Shown here piece by piece: positions 34,983 to 46,800 of a stretch of 64,000 nucleotides of DNA. Location: positions 12,994,145-13,058,144 of the forward strand of contig NC_081851.1 in NCBI RefSeq assembly GCF_963259705.1, in the 5' to 3' direction. The notes beneath the pieces were generated by a model. That model was not told the origin of the DNA. It saw only the letters and a program-made list of their open reading frames with translations, and ran no database searches. Position numbers and translations under genes: made by a program. Positions within the stretch are counted from its first letter, which is position 1. Each line of letters opens with the position of its first letter. Origin of the DNA: Myotis daubentonii. Taxonomy: Eukaryota; Chordata; Mammalia; Chiroptera; Vespertilionidae.

Positions 34983-35130
34983 CTCTAAAGAGCTCAATTT
35001 TTTCCTTCCCACTTTCTTTGTATTTGCAAAATGAAGGCTGGGAAGAGGCTTTCTAAGTAATTATGTTATAAAATCTAGGTCACATATTTTTATTTCATGA
35101 ATGAAAGGGTACACACCTGTCCAGTTCTTT

Positions 35131-35360
35131 ATCTTTTTAAAAAAGTATATATTTTATGGATATTACAAAGAGGAAGGGAAAGGGACAGAGAGTTAGAAAC
35201 ATCGATGAGAGAAAAACATCAACCAGCCGCCTCCTGCACGTCCCCTACTGGGGATCGGGCCTACGACCAAGATATATGCCCTTGACTGGAATCTAACCAG
35301 AGAGGGATGCTTTAGTCCGCAGGCCGACTTCCATCCACTGAGCCAAACCAGTTAGGGCTG
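35131..35360 (-). mobile_element. VES SINE, minus strand
   Basis: A T/A-rich start, GGGAAAGGGACAGAGAGTTAG, GGATCGGGCCTACGACC, and ending CACTGAGCCAAACCAGTTAGGGC, which is the reverse of the tRNA-like head. Full length. Confidence 0.85.
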
Positions 35361-35800
35361 TCCAGTTGTTAACACTTTTGCTTTATTAATAACTTTCTCC
35401 AAGTAAGGGATTCTGACTTTTTTGTTTCTCACCTCCCCTCTTCCTCATTCTCTTGCAAAATCCCACATGTACAGTCCACATATCTTAAGTGTAGAGATGT
35501 TTGCTAATGACTCATCATGTGTTTAAAGACTATTATTCAAATTTCCACAACTATGAATCTGATTGTAGAGCTGTATCTATTGATTTCCAATCCAACGGCA
35601 GAACGTTCTGAGGGTCTGACTCAGATGGCAGTAAAACTGCTTGTATAAATAAAATAATTGAATTGTTGGTTTAGTTCGAGTCAAGGTATTCTCTGAAACT
35701 ACTGGGAATTTTGATAGGAATTTATAACTATTAAAATTTGGAAATTACTTTCTAAGTTTTCTAAGATTTAATAGAACCATTTTCTTTTCATCCTAACCCG

Positions 35801-35859
35801 AGGATATGCTTATTGATTTTAGAGGGGAGGGGGAAGAGATAGAGAGACAGAGGTGGAGG

Positions 35860-35913
<54 letters not shown>

Positions 35914-36073
35914 CATTTAGGTAAGAGAGCAACATTGATCGGTTGCCTCCCATATACACCCTGACTGGGGATTGAACCCACAACCTAGGTATATGGCCTG
36001 ACTGGAATCAAACCCACAACCTTTCAGTGTATGGAATGATGCTCCAGCCAACTGAGCCATAGCAGCCAGGGCA
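35801..36073 (-). mobile_element. VES SINE with expanded (AG)n
   Basis: Minus-strand VES; its internal purine tract has grown to about 50 bp of AG (35,861-35,910). The tRNA-like head ends AACTGAGCCATAGCAGCCAGGGC. GGGATTGAACCCACAACC is present near 35,969. Confidence 0.85.
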
Positions 36074-37515
36074 TGGAACCGGTTTTCAGGATAGAAAACC
36101 TTATATTACTCCTAGAATTTCTGCATACCTGAGGTCCAAAGTTCAGCTAAGTCAGTGGGAGTTGATGGAACACCTGGAGGCCTTTGAGTTGATTGAATGA
36201 GCTATAATGTGTGCAACGTGCTCATCACTGTGCCTGGCTTGCACTCACTCTTGTGGTTTCAGTCTGCCTGACCCTGTTTTCTATGTCACCGTTATGTGTT
36301 TTCTTTAAAACAGTTCTAGTCCCATAAATTGTGCTGCATTTCTCTGAAACCTTGGCCCTGAAATTTGGAAGCAGAGAGTTTAAAATTTTAGTATCCAGTT
36401 AATATCTCATTGGCATAAGCTCATATAATCAACCATTATTCAAATCCTGATTTGCATAATTATTAAAGAAATTCATCAAGAATCTCTAAGTTATATGTAA
36501 TTTGCTGTGTTCTCAGTTCAGGTAACTACATTTATAAATTTGTTTCCTATTTCGGTCACATTTTGTTTTGCATTATTTTAAATCTCATCATGCTTCCCAC
36601 AAATGAAGGCTGTTAGACTTTTGGTAGGTTTTATAAGAGGAATTGATTTAGGTGAGTATGAAAAAATAACACCTGCAGGTGGGCTTTTTTTTTCATTTTT
36701 GTTCTTTGACTTTAGGGAATTTGTAATATTTATTGGAGCTGGATAGTTACTAAAAGTGCTAACTGGTACTTTGTCCCCCCTCTATCATAAGTCCAAAGAT
36801 TTCATTTACTTAAAAAATTAAATTTATTTTAAATCAAAATAAATTTTTTAGTTAACCAAAATAAAACGATTACTAGTTTAGAAAATAATTAAAACACTTC
36901 TAGTTCATTGATTGACAACCTAGATGTTTAAATTTGTTCTGACATACCTGCATATCTGTTCTCTAAATGTCTTTCTTGCATGTGCTAGTTTAATGCTCCT
37001 TGTACAGAAAGCTATGCGCAGGCTCTTTTTGTTAAAATATTTCCCAAATATGCAGCTTTATTTTGTTCATTTTTCTTTCCTCTAAATTACTTACTAGTTA
37101 ATATTCTATCAAATCGTTTTGTAGGCAGCTGACTGGTGGGTTTAGGTGTTGTAATGTATGAACTACTAACTGGAGGGTCTCCGTTCACTGTGATGGGAAA
37201 GAGAACTCCCAAGCTGAGCTACTAGGTAAGACTTAATAAAACGAATGGCTACTTCAAAGGAACTGATCAAATTTCTGCAATTTGGCTGATGGAAAAAATA
37301 ATTAAAAATGGAGATTGGCAAATTTATGTTGAAGTGGTTAATTTACATTTATAAGTACATAGGATATAGACATAGACCTTTTATATTTCCTCATATTTTA
37401 TGTGCCCAGAATGATTTTAAATTTCATAGGGAGTGTGTCATAATTTTTGTGTATTCCAAAGCACTTAGCATTGGCCGGGAGCTGCCACAGCCTCTGACCC
37501 AGCTGTGTTCCCTGC
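36074..37515. other. AT-rich sequence, no recognisable feature
   Basis: No named repeat, exon or promoter could be supported. This is the presumed upstream region of the Daple-like gene. Confidence 0.45.
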
Positions 37516-37517
37516 TA

Positions 37518-37697
37518 GAGCCCTTTGGAATATGGGTCCCAGAGCAGTTAGGAATACAGGCTCAAGAGCCGTTTAGAACTTGGGGCAAAGAGCCTTTTTC
37601 GAATGTGGAGCAAATAGCAGTTTAGAATGTGGTGCAAACAGCAGTTTAGAATGTGGGGTGATGAGCCATTTGGAATGTGGGGTGAGTAGCCGTTGGC
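37518..37697 (+). repeat. 24-bp minisatellite upstream of the Daple-like start
   Basis: About seven imperfect units on the pattern GAGCCGTTTAGAATGTGGGG plus four bases. The block ends 86 bp before the proposed start codon. A second, roughly 15-bp motif (AGAGCYGGTGGGC) follows at 37,711-37,752. It could be 5' UTR or promoter sequence; the overlapping open frames merely read the repeat. Confidence 0.75.
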
Positions 37698-37782
37698 ACT
37701 GCTTGGCGCAGAGCTGGTGGGCACAGAGACGGTGGGCCCAGAGCCTGTGTGCATAGCGATGGACGGTGGACACAGCCTCAGG

Positions 37783-37842
37783 ATGGACGTTACTGTACGA
37801 GAGCTCATGGAGCTCTTTCTGCAGAGCACGCTGGTGGCGGGG
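37783..37842 (+). CDS. CCDC88C-like: Exon 1: start and N-terminus
   Basis: ATG at 37,783 opens [20 protein letters not shown], which mirrors the first 20 residues of Daple. It ends in phase 0 at a strong donor (GG|GTGAGT). The family has Trp at the last codon; here it is Gly (GGG). This short exon alone is homologous to the start of the HOOK domain; the exons that normally follow are missing. Confidence 0.85.
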
Positions 37843-40800
37843 GTGAGTGCACCTGCCTCCCTGTCCCATTGCGGGTGCCCTGGCTCCTCTCCCGCCCCCC
37901 TGGGGTCTCCACAGACCCCACCCTCCTGGACACTAGCAGTCCTGGGACTCAGGGCTCTTCACAGGTTTCCAAACTGGGGGCGGGGGTCCTGGCCTGGGAA
38001 CCTGAGGGGTTTCCTACTCTGGAGCCCATGCACTAGGTGCAGGACCCCCTGGCGCTTCCAGCCCTGGACTGAGATGAGTTCACTGCTCCTGCCAGGGGGC
38101 TAGGCTGCGGGTCCAGGCTCTAGATGGTTTCGCTCAGTGGTTAGAGTGTTCTGGCTGCCGACCAAAGGGTCACAGGTTTGATTCCCCGTCAAGGGCATGT
38201 CCCTGGGTTGAAGGAGGTGATGTCGGCAGGTGGAGGAGAGGCTGCCCAGTGAGGATGAGGCCATGGGCCTGCGCTCACACCCGGCAGAAAGGGGAACCAG
38301 GTGGTCCTGTGTGGCCTGTGGGGATGAGATACAGGCTCTCCTGAGAAGTATTTCAGGTTATGAATGGTTTCCTCAAAATATAAGATTGTCACGGACCCAA
38401 CCTTCTGACATAAGCGCTCTGATATTTTGCCATCTTCGCGTTAGATTTTATTTGCAGAATAAGATGCCATCCCTCCTGACCCTCCCCTCCCAGGCTTACC
38501 CTCTTTGTGTGACACATGGATGGTGTGCGACTGAAATCCCTGGGACAGTTGAGGGAGCTCCCACGCTGGGAGGAGTGCTGTCTGGTGGGAAGTCAGTGTC
38601 CTCCTTGAGCTAGTGTGACAGCAGCAGTGGTGTGTGAGGAAAGAGCTGGGCTGCAGACTGTGGCTGCACTTGCTGAGGAGCCTGCCCGCCCCCACAGGAA
38701 CTTGGTGGCTGAGGGTTAATAATGTCAGTGAGGTGGGTCAGCTGTGGGAGAGTGGGCCTAGGTCCCAGGGGGCGTGGCCTTGGGAGGTGGGTGCTCTCGG
38801 GGACCCCAGCGCTGCTCCCTGCCCGGCCTCCACAGCACCTTACCCTTGTGTGCCCTCAGGTGACCCGCCACCAGGAGACCCTGTTTAACTTGCAGAGGTT
38901 GGAGGTCCCAGACATGGCCCTGGAGGAGCTGGAGTTTCTCTCCAGCAACATGACCTGTCGCCTCAGGAGGCTCTTAATTGAGCAAGACAGTTACAGGGAG
39001 GTGTGTTTGCTGGTGGCTCAACAGCCTGGGGGACGGTGGGGAGGGGCCTGGGTCCGGGGCCCTAGTTATGGCTGCGCTCCTCATCCTGACTTACTCTCAA
39101 GCCTGCACACTGTCTGTCCTCCTGGCCCATTTCTGAGGGGGCAGGGCGTGGGCACTTTCCCTGCAGGGCCCAGTCCCCTGAGACACCTGTGTGAGGACAG
39201 AGGTTGAGCTTGGGGAGCCTGATCCATGCCCTCGGCCCTTCTGTCTCACTAAACATATCCTCGCTTCTTAAAAACTCCCCACCTTCTCCTGCCTCCCTCC
39301 TGGCTTTGCAGTCGCGGCTGCCATCTTCTCTTTTACTTTCTTCTGTCTTTTCGTCATTCTTCACCACGTTCTAGTGCAGGCACTGTGCCGGGCACAGGAG
39401 CACGCTGGTGAGACCCCTCTGTCTGCCCTCCTGTAGCTGGTCGTGACCATGACCCAGGAGTGGAACACCAGCAGCCGCCCCAGCGAGGACACGCAGCCCC
39501 TGGCCGTGGAGCTGGCGGACACCAAGGCCACGCTACGCCGAGTCAGGCAGGAGCTGTGAGTCCCCCAGTGACCCGGTCTTTCCGCTATTGTGCCCTGTGT
39601 CACCCCCCGTTGCTGGCACATGTGGTTCACTGCCATGCGGTGCAGCAAACGGGGCAGCTCTCACAGTGCCCTGGGGTGACGGGGCTCTGCTGTGAGTTGG
39701 GTCCCTGTTGGGCCCTGGGCTAGCCCGCTCCCTCCCCTCCCGGGGCCTGCACAGCAGGGTTCTGCTGGGTCTGTAGGGTTCCGGCCAGTCCAGACCTGGC
39801 AGACTCAGAGCAGCAGCCTGCCGCTCAGCCTTGGGCCCAGTGTGGGTGCTCTTGGCTGGAGGGAGGATGTGTCTCTCCCATCCCGTCCGGTGGGCCTGCT
39901 CCCCCTTTCCTGCAGCTGGTGATGGCACCATGCCCACTTCCTGGGAAGCTGCCCCCTTCACCTCCCTGCCAGGGGGCCTCCCTGCCTGCCTGACTGTGGA
40001 GGGAGCAGTGGCTCTGGGGGCTCCTTCCCTGTCCGCACCCCCAGAGTAAAGCTCAGGTGTGTGGTGTAGTCTGAGAGCTTCAGTGACAACTTAAAGCTCA
40101 CCTTGGACTCCAGAGCGTTATTGCAGCCCCACGTGCAGACGCCCTCCTCACGCCTAGAAGCCAGGACCCCCTCCTTCCCCGCTGTGGTCTCCCAGGTGGT
40201 GGGCTTTCCGGGTGCTTCTGAGGAGCCCTCACCACGTGTTCTCATCGCCCGCAGGGAGGAGAAGACGAAGCAGCTGGCGGACGCCAGGCATCAGTTGTAC
40301 CAGCTGGTGCTGGTGCTGCAGGAGGCCCGGCGCAATGTGAGCAGGAGGCCTACCGTGTGGGCCGGGGGTGGGGGGCTGGGACGCCCCAGTCACCGGGGCC
40401 CCAGGTCCAGGAACGTGACCTGGGACACCTCTGCCTCCCGCTCAAAGCAGCGCTGCCTGAGAGCCAGTTGTCCTGGGAGCTTCTGGGGGGTGACATGCTG
40501 CAGTGACAGCATGTGGGGCCCCCACACAGGGGCCTACACATGGACCAGCTTGGCCGCCCCTGGCTTCTCCTGGGGCTGCAGGGACTTGGGCCTTTCCCCA
40601 GCCCTGAGGGTGCCCTGAGCCAGGTCCCCTGCCTTTGCCCACCTCCCCGAACATGGAGTTGGCAGCCAGCGCCCAGGCTGCTCCTGCCCCCTCCCTGAGG
40701 TGGACTCCCTGAGGGAGAAGGTGAGGCATGTGGAGAGGCTGGAGATGGAGGCGATGGGCCTCAGGCAGAAGGAGAAAGACATAGACTTCTATGCAGCCAT

Positions 40801-43800
40801 ATGGAAGTGACCCCAGCAGGGTCAGGCAGCCCGCGGGCACTTGTTTCCTGGTAGAGGGGAGAGGGGCCGTGATGCCTCCCCAGTTGGCCCTCTCCCTGCA
40901 CCCCAGACTGTCTGCCAGTCCCCTGGGCTCCCTCTGGTAGTGGAAGGAATAGGATTCGGATTGTGGCTGAAAGGCCCTGATTCTTCTAGGACTTGCCCTT
41001 CTCCTCCTTCATGCTATAGTGATGACTTTCTATTCACTGATCTTTTTCTTTAAGACTCCTTGTAATCTCTATGGCTAAATCTTACCAGGACTGTTTCCTC
41101 ATCTATAAAACAGAGATAACTGTACTAGTCCGTGAGGTTTATACAATGAAAGAGGTAAAAAACCTGGTACTTGGGCAAGTCCCATATGAAGCTCTCCGTG
41201 GTGTAGCCTACTCAGATCCCGAGGTTATGGGCCTGTTCAGGGGAGGGTGTCAGGGCTGAGGGGGTATGGAGACCAAGACCCAGGCAGGGTTACTGATGCT
41301 CTGACCATGCACCCAGCTGCCTCATGTGAGCAGTGGGTTCAGGACCCTCTCTTCCAGTCTTGTTTGCTCCTCCCACCTACTCAGGGAATGGTTGTTCCCG
41401 CAGGAATGTTGGTGGCTCACTGCTCTGCCCCCTGGGGAGAAGGCACCCTGGGTGCTGTGCCCAAGCAGCCCGGCCCAGGACGGGTGGGGGTGGGAGGCCA
41501 GCTCTCGGCTTTGTCCTGGAAATGGTCCCCTGGCCCTACTGGTGATGAAGGGCATCAATCTGCAACACAGACAGGTGTGGGGCACGGGCACCCTCACTCA
41601 CAGGTAGGAGGGTTGCGGAAGGTCATGTGCAAGCTTCCCCAGGCTGCCGCCTCCGCAGCCTCCTGCACACGGGGAACCTAAGGCAGGCCCACATCTCAGC
41701 CAACACTCTGCCCCGTGGATGGGGGTGGGTTTCAGGGCTCAGCCTCTGTCTCCGTGTCTTTTCCGGGCCTGTCCAAGCAGCCTCGCTCAGTCATGCAGAC
41801 GCAGTGACTGAAGGCCTGTGTGGCGCCAAGCCCTGCGCCAGGAGCAGGGGATCTAACACAAAGCGAGACTCGCTCCTGGCACTGGGGAGCTTCTGGGCTT
41901 TTGCAGGGTTTCCTGTGGGAACCCCTGTTCCGTGTTCTCAAGGTGCGTGCCTCTGGATAACAGCAGCAACATTTTTAATATCCTATTTAATAAGAGCCTA
42001 ATATGCAAATTGTCCCCTTGGATGGGAGTTCCACAGGGAGGCCAGGAGTCCGACTGCTTGCTATGACATGTGCTGACCACCAGGGGACGGCGTGGAACAT
42101 TGCTGGCATTGGCAATGCGCTGTGACCTCTTGCTGGCTAACCAGGAGCGGGGGTGACAGGGATGGAAGTGCTGTAAGAATGCGAGCTCGTTCTCACTCCC
42201 CCTGCAACCCTCCCCCAGGACGCCAGGGCTCGCCCGCCAGGGAAGCCCCTGAGCTCAGGTGCTGGGTGCCCAGGAGGAGCCCACCCTGCACCCGCACAAC
42301 CTCTTTAAGGTGAGCCAGGCCACAGCAGCCGGGACCACAGGGGCTTGTGGGGCTCCTGGTGGGTTCGAGCAGGAGCTGGTCTGCAAGGCCGGCCAGGAGA
42401 GAGCGTGCTGCCCGCCGTGCTTCCGGGGGACACCACTGGGTGGACCAGAGGCCTACACTGCTCTCCGGCCCACAGTGTCTGGCCTTGCTCACCACATCTC
42501 CGTATGGAGACTTGGGCACCATGACTCAGGTATGGGGGGGAGGGGGGTGCATAGAGGCCAGGGGCCCAGAGGTCAGCTGTGACCTGCCCTTCCACACCAG
42601 GCGCTCACCCTTCAATCTCCGGCCAGGCCTAGGGACCAACCCAGCAGGAATTTCATGCACCGGGCCTCTAGTCAATTAATCATTTTGCTGTGAAACTAGT
42701 AATGTCTTACACTTTCCATTAGTAAATGAATTACAAGAGAAATAGAGAGGTCCATGGAGACCAGGCCACATAGAGGATGAGTCACACTGTTCTCCAAGGC
42801 CCATGTGCCAGGGTCCAGGGAGCAGAGAGGACAGAGCTTGCACCCACATGCTTACACAAAAGGGGTGCCAACAGCCCTGCTGGCTGTGCGCAGCCTCCCT
42901 TCAGCCCTGCTGGGCCAGGTTTCCTGTGTGCAGCTCGAGCCCCTGAGGGCAGGGGCAGAGCCTGTCTGACTGCATGCCTGGGCCTGGCACACACAAGTCA
43001 CTTGGTAGTGACCTCACAGGCCAAGTAAAAACACATCTCAGCATGAAAAGACTTGCAACCTGGGGAGAAGGACGGAGGAATCAGAGGTGTTGTCTCCTTC
43101 GGACGGTGACAGTGTCGGGTGTGATGGGCAGCAGAGCAGAGAGCCAAACACGACTGTCACGCGGACACCCACCACTCGGGGCCCTCCTATGGGTATAGGG
43201 GGAGCCACAAACGGCCCGGGTGGCCGTCCAGTGTCGCCACTGAGAAACATAAAAGGGGAGGGTGTCAGTGCCACAACCTGAGGAGACAGGCCTGGGCGCC
43301 CCTAGGCACAGCTGGGAAGTGGGGGTGCACCAGGGGATCCTTGACTTCCGTCTGCAAACGCTCATCCCACCTCTGCTGCCAGGGCCCGGGGTGGAGGACA
43401 GAGGCAGAGAGAGAGTGCCTGGAAGGTCCCGCTGGTCCCATGCTTTGTCCTTGGCTGAAATTCCCGCTTCCAGAGCGCAGACGTGCGGGTGCCTTGAGGG
43501 TCCTGAGCAGCTGAGGGCCAGCTGGGCCTGTCTCTGCCCCTCAGAGAGGGATGTGCACTGAGCTTCCTGGGCAGGGCTTGCTCCCAGAGGCGGCGGAGGC
43601 TCCGCAGGGGAGTCCCAGCTCTCACTCCACTTGCTGGGTGTGGAGCAAGCCTTGTCCCCATCCATCACAGAAGAGGTGGTCGAGGCACCTGTGAGCCCCT
43701 CGTGCCCTGGCACCGGGTGGCGTCGATAGGAACACGTTTCTAGTGAGCTTATAACGTGACGTTCTGTCCACAGATGGGGCCCCTGGATCCGATCGTGCAG

Positions 43801-46800
43801 GGAGGGGCAGGGCGGGTGGTGGCAAGGCAGGTAGGAGCTGGGTTTAAGATCGGGCCCCGGGGCAGGTGGTCTCACACTCTCTGCCTCCTCCAGGCCCAGC
43901 CTTTGCCACTTTAGGACTTGGGCACAGCTTCTCGGGGTCTGGTCTCTCACTTCTGCGGTGGTGGGGTGTGCAAAGCAGGTTTAGATGTTTCTGCTGCCTG
44001 ATACATGGGGAAGGCTGACACCCCCAGAAAACTGAGGCCCATTGGAAGAATAGCTGTAAATCATTTCGTTCCATGCTGTACTCTGCTTCTGGACACTTGT
44101 CCATCCTGCCTTTCCCCAGGTCCTTCAGGGCCCAACTCACATGGCACCTCTGACTCCCCCTCATGGTATGATTCAGCTGACAAGTGTCTTTGAACACTTC
44201 TGGGGGCCCCATGCGAAGAGGAGTGGCATAGTCCTGCCCTGCAGGAATAGCCTTGCGGGGGGTGGGCTCACAGGCCAGTTCAGTGTTGCCTCATAGTGGG
44301 CACTCTGGGTGCCCAGCATCTGACTCAGTGGGTGGGATAGAGTGGAGTTGAAGTCCTCAGAGTGGGCAATTCCGGCTGGGTTTTGAAGGCTGAGTAGGAG
44401 TTGGTTGTAAGGATGACTGAGAGGCTGTGCTATGGGATCCTTCAGGGCCTGAGAATATGGTGAGACTGGTAAGTACTGGTGGGTAGACACAAGATGAGAA
44501 TTCTGGGGGCAGTGGCCAAGGGGGGAGAGATGGACCTCCTTCCTGTAGAAGCCCCTCCATGAGCTCTGGCTCACAGCTCTGATAGTGGTTGGGGCTCCTT
44601 ACCCACGCGGACTCCTTAAGGATAAGGTGCAAGGCTGCTGAGGGCAGTGAAGAAACAGGACTGGACCTCTCCTGCCTGAATACAAGCCCAGCTTCACCCC
44701 TGGCTGGCTTTGTGACTTGGGGTTCATTCCTTAATTGACCCAAGTCAGCCTCTTCGTGTGTAGGAAGGGACTGTCCCTGCCTCCCTCTGGGGGCTGTTGT
44801 GAAGAGTGAATGTGGCAGAGACAGAGAGCACCTAGTGCAGGGCCAGGAACAGGCAGGAAGGGGGCTGCGAGGTTAAGCCAGAGTCACTGACCAAACCCTT
44901 CCAGCTGCCAGGCTTTGACCAGAACCGTGTCCACTGGCGGTAGGTGCACGGTTTCCCCTCTACCGAGAATCCGGGGTTCTGGCCCGTGCGGGGAAATGAA
45001 CACGTGATGGATAAACAGGAGCTACTGGCCTGCTCCCAGGTGTTAGAACCCGTGAGTGGGGCAAGCCTTGGAAAACAGCCCGCCAAGAGAAATGGGCATG
45101 TCCCCGTGGATGCGTGCTTGCAGACTCTGAGGGCATTCCGGGGAGACTCAGTCCCCCTGAGACTGAGTGGCGCTGGGAAGGCTTGTGGGGGTGGGGCGGG
45201 ACCAGAGATGAGGGGGATGAGCTGAACTGTGTGTGCTGGGCACTGGGACAGGAGTGAGTGCAGTGGACGCCGCCCATGAGGTTGCCTGTAGGGGCCCCAC
45301 CATTGTGTTCCACCCCCAGCATGTGCCTGGCACACAGAGGCCATAGTACTGGTTTGCTTGTTGTGTCTTACAGACCCTCATTGCCGGGAAACAGCCCAGA
45401 GCTGTTGTTTCTCTAAGAGTAGGTGTGTGACATGTTCAGATAGGACCTGCTATTGAACAAAAGCTCCTCTGAATTTTGTTCCATGACCCAGATCAGTGGA
45501 GTGACTGAGAGAGGCCTAGACTCGGCCCTCAAAGCCAGGACAGACTCTCAGCCCCACCCCTTCCTTGTTTAAGAAAGTGGCTCAGCCACATCCCACACCT
45601 GTCAGCAGGTGCACGCGTCCAACCATGGAGGCTGTACATGTCAGACACTCTCACAGTGTTCCCTTCCCGAATTTAAACAGTGTCTTCCTGCGGGGATTTT
45701 TCCATCTGGCCTGGCCTAATGGAGAAGGGCAGGGGCTCAAAAGTGGAGACAGAGCTTCCCGTGGCAGCAGGGTCATCCCTAGGTTGTTGGTTTGGGCCCA
45801 GTGACTGGAAGAGCTGTTGTCATGATCAGGGGCCTTAACCTGATGGCGCTCATGTGTGTTCTTGCTGACCAGGTGCCGACTGGAGACGAATATTTTTCCA
45901 TGGACACCGAGGGCCATCTCCAGGACCATTGGATTTGGTATTGGATTGATAAGCTATTCGAGCGGGAGGAGGAGAATGTGCAGCTGAAATCGAGGCTGCA
46001 CCACCTACAATTGGTAGGACAAGCTGTGGTCACCACGTGTAGCAGAGATGGGGGCAGTTTTAGGTTCATGTTGTGCCCTTCTCTGATGTTCAGCTACTGG
46101 ATCGGTGCTGCTGCCAACACAGTGATGCTCTGAGGGCGGAGAGTCGCTTGCTAAGCTCAGTGGCTTGAGTGGGCACCACTGAAGCCTCCAACACAGAGAG
46201 GCCTGATGCTGTGTTGCTTTCCTGTGAGGATGGAGGGGTTGGGCCTCTGTTGCAAAAAAGGGTCTCCCTGGCGTTTATGATGTGGGTTGAGCTGTGATGT
46301 GAGTCCCTACGGCCTTTCCAAGGCATTAGGCCTGCTAAGGGGCCACAGAGCAGCCGTCACCATAGCACTTGCTCTAAAGCCCTGCGCTGTATGTCACTTT
46401 GTTCAGACACCCCTCAGAGACCTCGGGTGTCTTCATCCCCTAGGTCACTGGGTCAGCATACCTTTTAGTGGCTGTAAGTCTCACAGCTGGGCCATGTACT
46501 GGAGTCGTTTCTGTGCAGCTGTGTTTTTGGAATTGAGCAGGGGCATGGAGGCCCTTCATCCTGAGGGAATGAGGACAGATGCACGGGGGCCAGGGCTTTT
46601 CCAGAGCGTGCCCCAGTCCACATCCTCACCCCCCACCCCCACTTCCTGCACTAGGCCCGGGACACAGACCAGAAATGCCTTGAGGAGCTGCGGGAAGAGA
46701 TCATGGCCCTCAAGACTGCACAAGGGCAGAGTGTGGAGGAGTCCGCCCACCTGCACTGGGAGCTGGAGCAGCTGTCAGAGGGTAAGCAGCAGCCCCTGGT

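Larger units (their letters stand above)
41981..42671 (+). mobile_element. Helitron in intron 4, with exon-like cargo
   Basis: 5' TCCTATTTAATAAGAGCCTAATATGCAAATTG and 3' ATTTCATGCACCGGGCCTCTAG, then T; 691 bp with A/T flanks. CTGACCACCAGGGGAC at 42,073 is a CTCF-like core. The interior 42,180-42,540 is GC-rich, unlike other Helitrons here, and includes two segments with splice-like borders (listed separately). It lies in the interval where the gene's normal exon order is disturbed. Confidence 0.85.

Noticed and set aside
43081..43950. 289-codon minus-strand open frame
   Set aside because: Lies in GC-rich intron DNA, is rich in Pro/Ser/Arg with no recognisable domain, and has no supporting context. 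A protein search would settle it.
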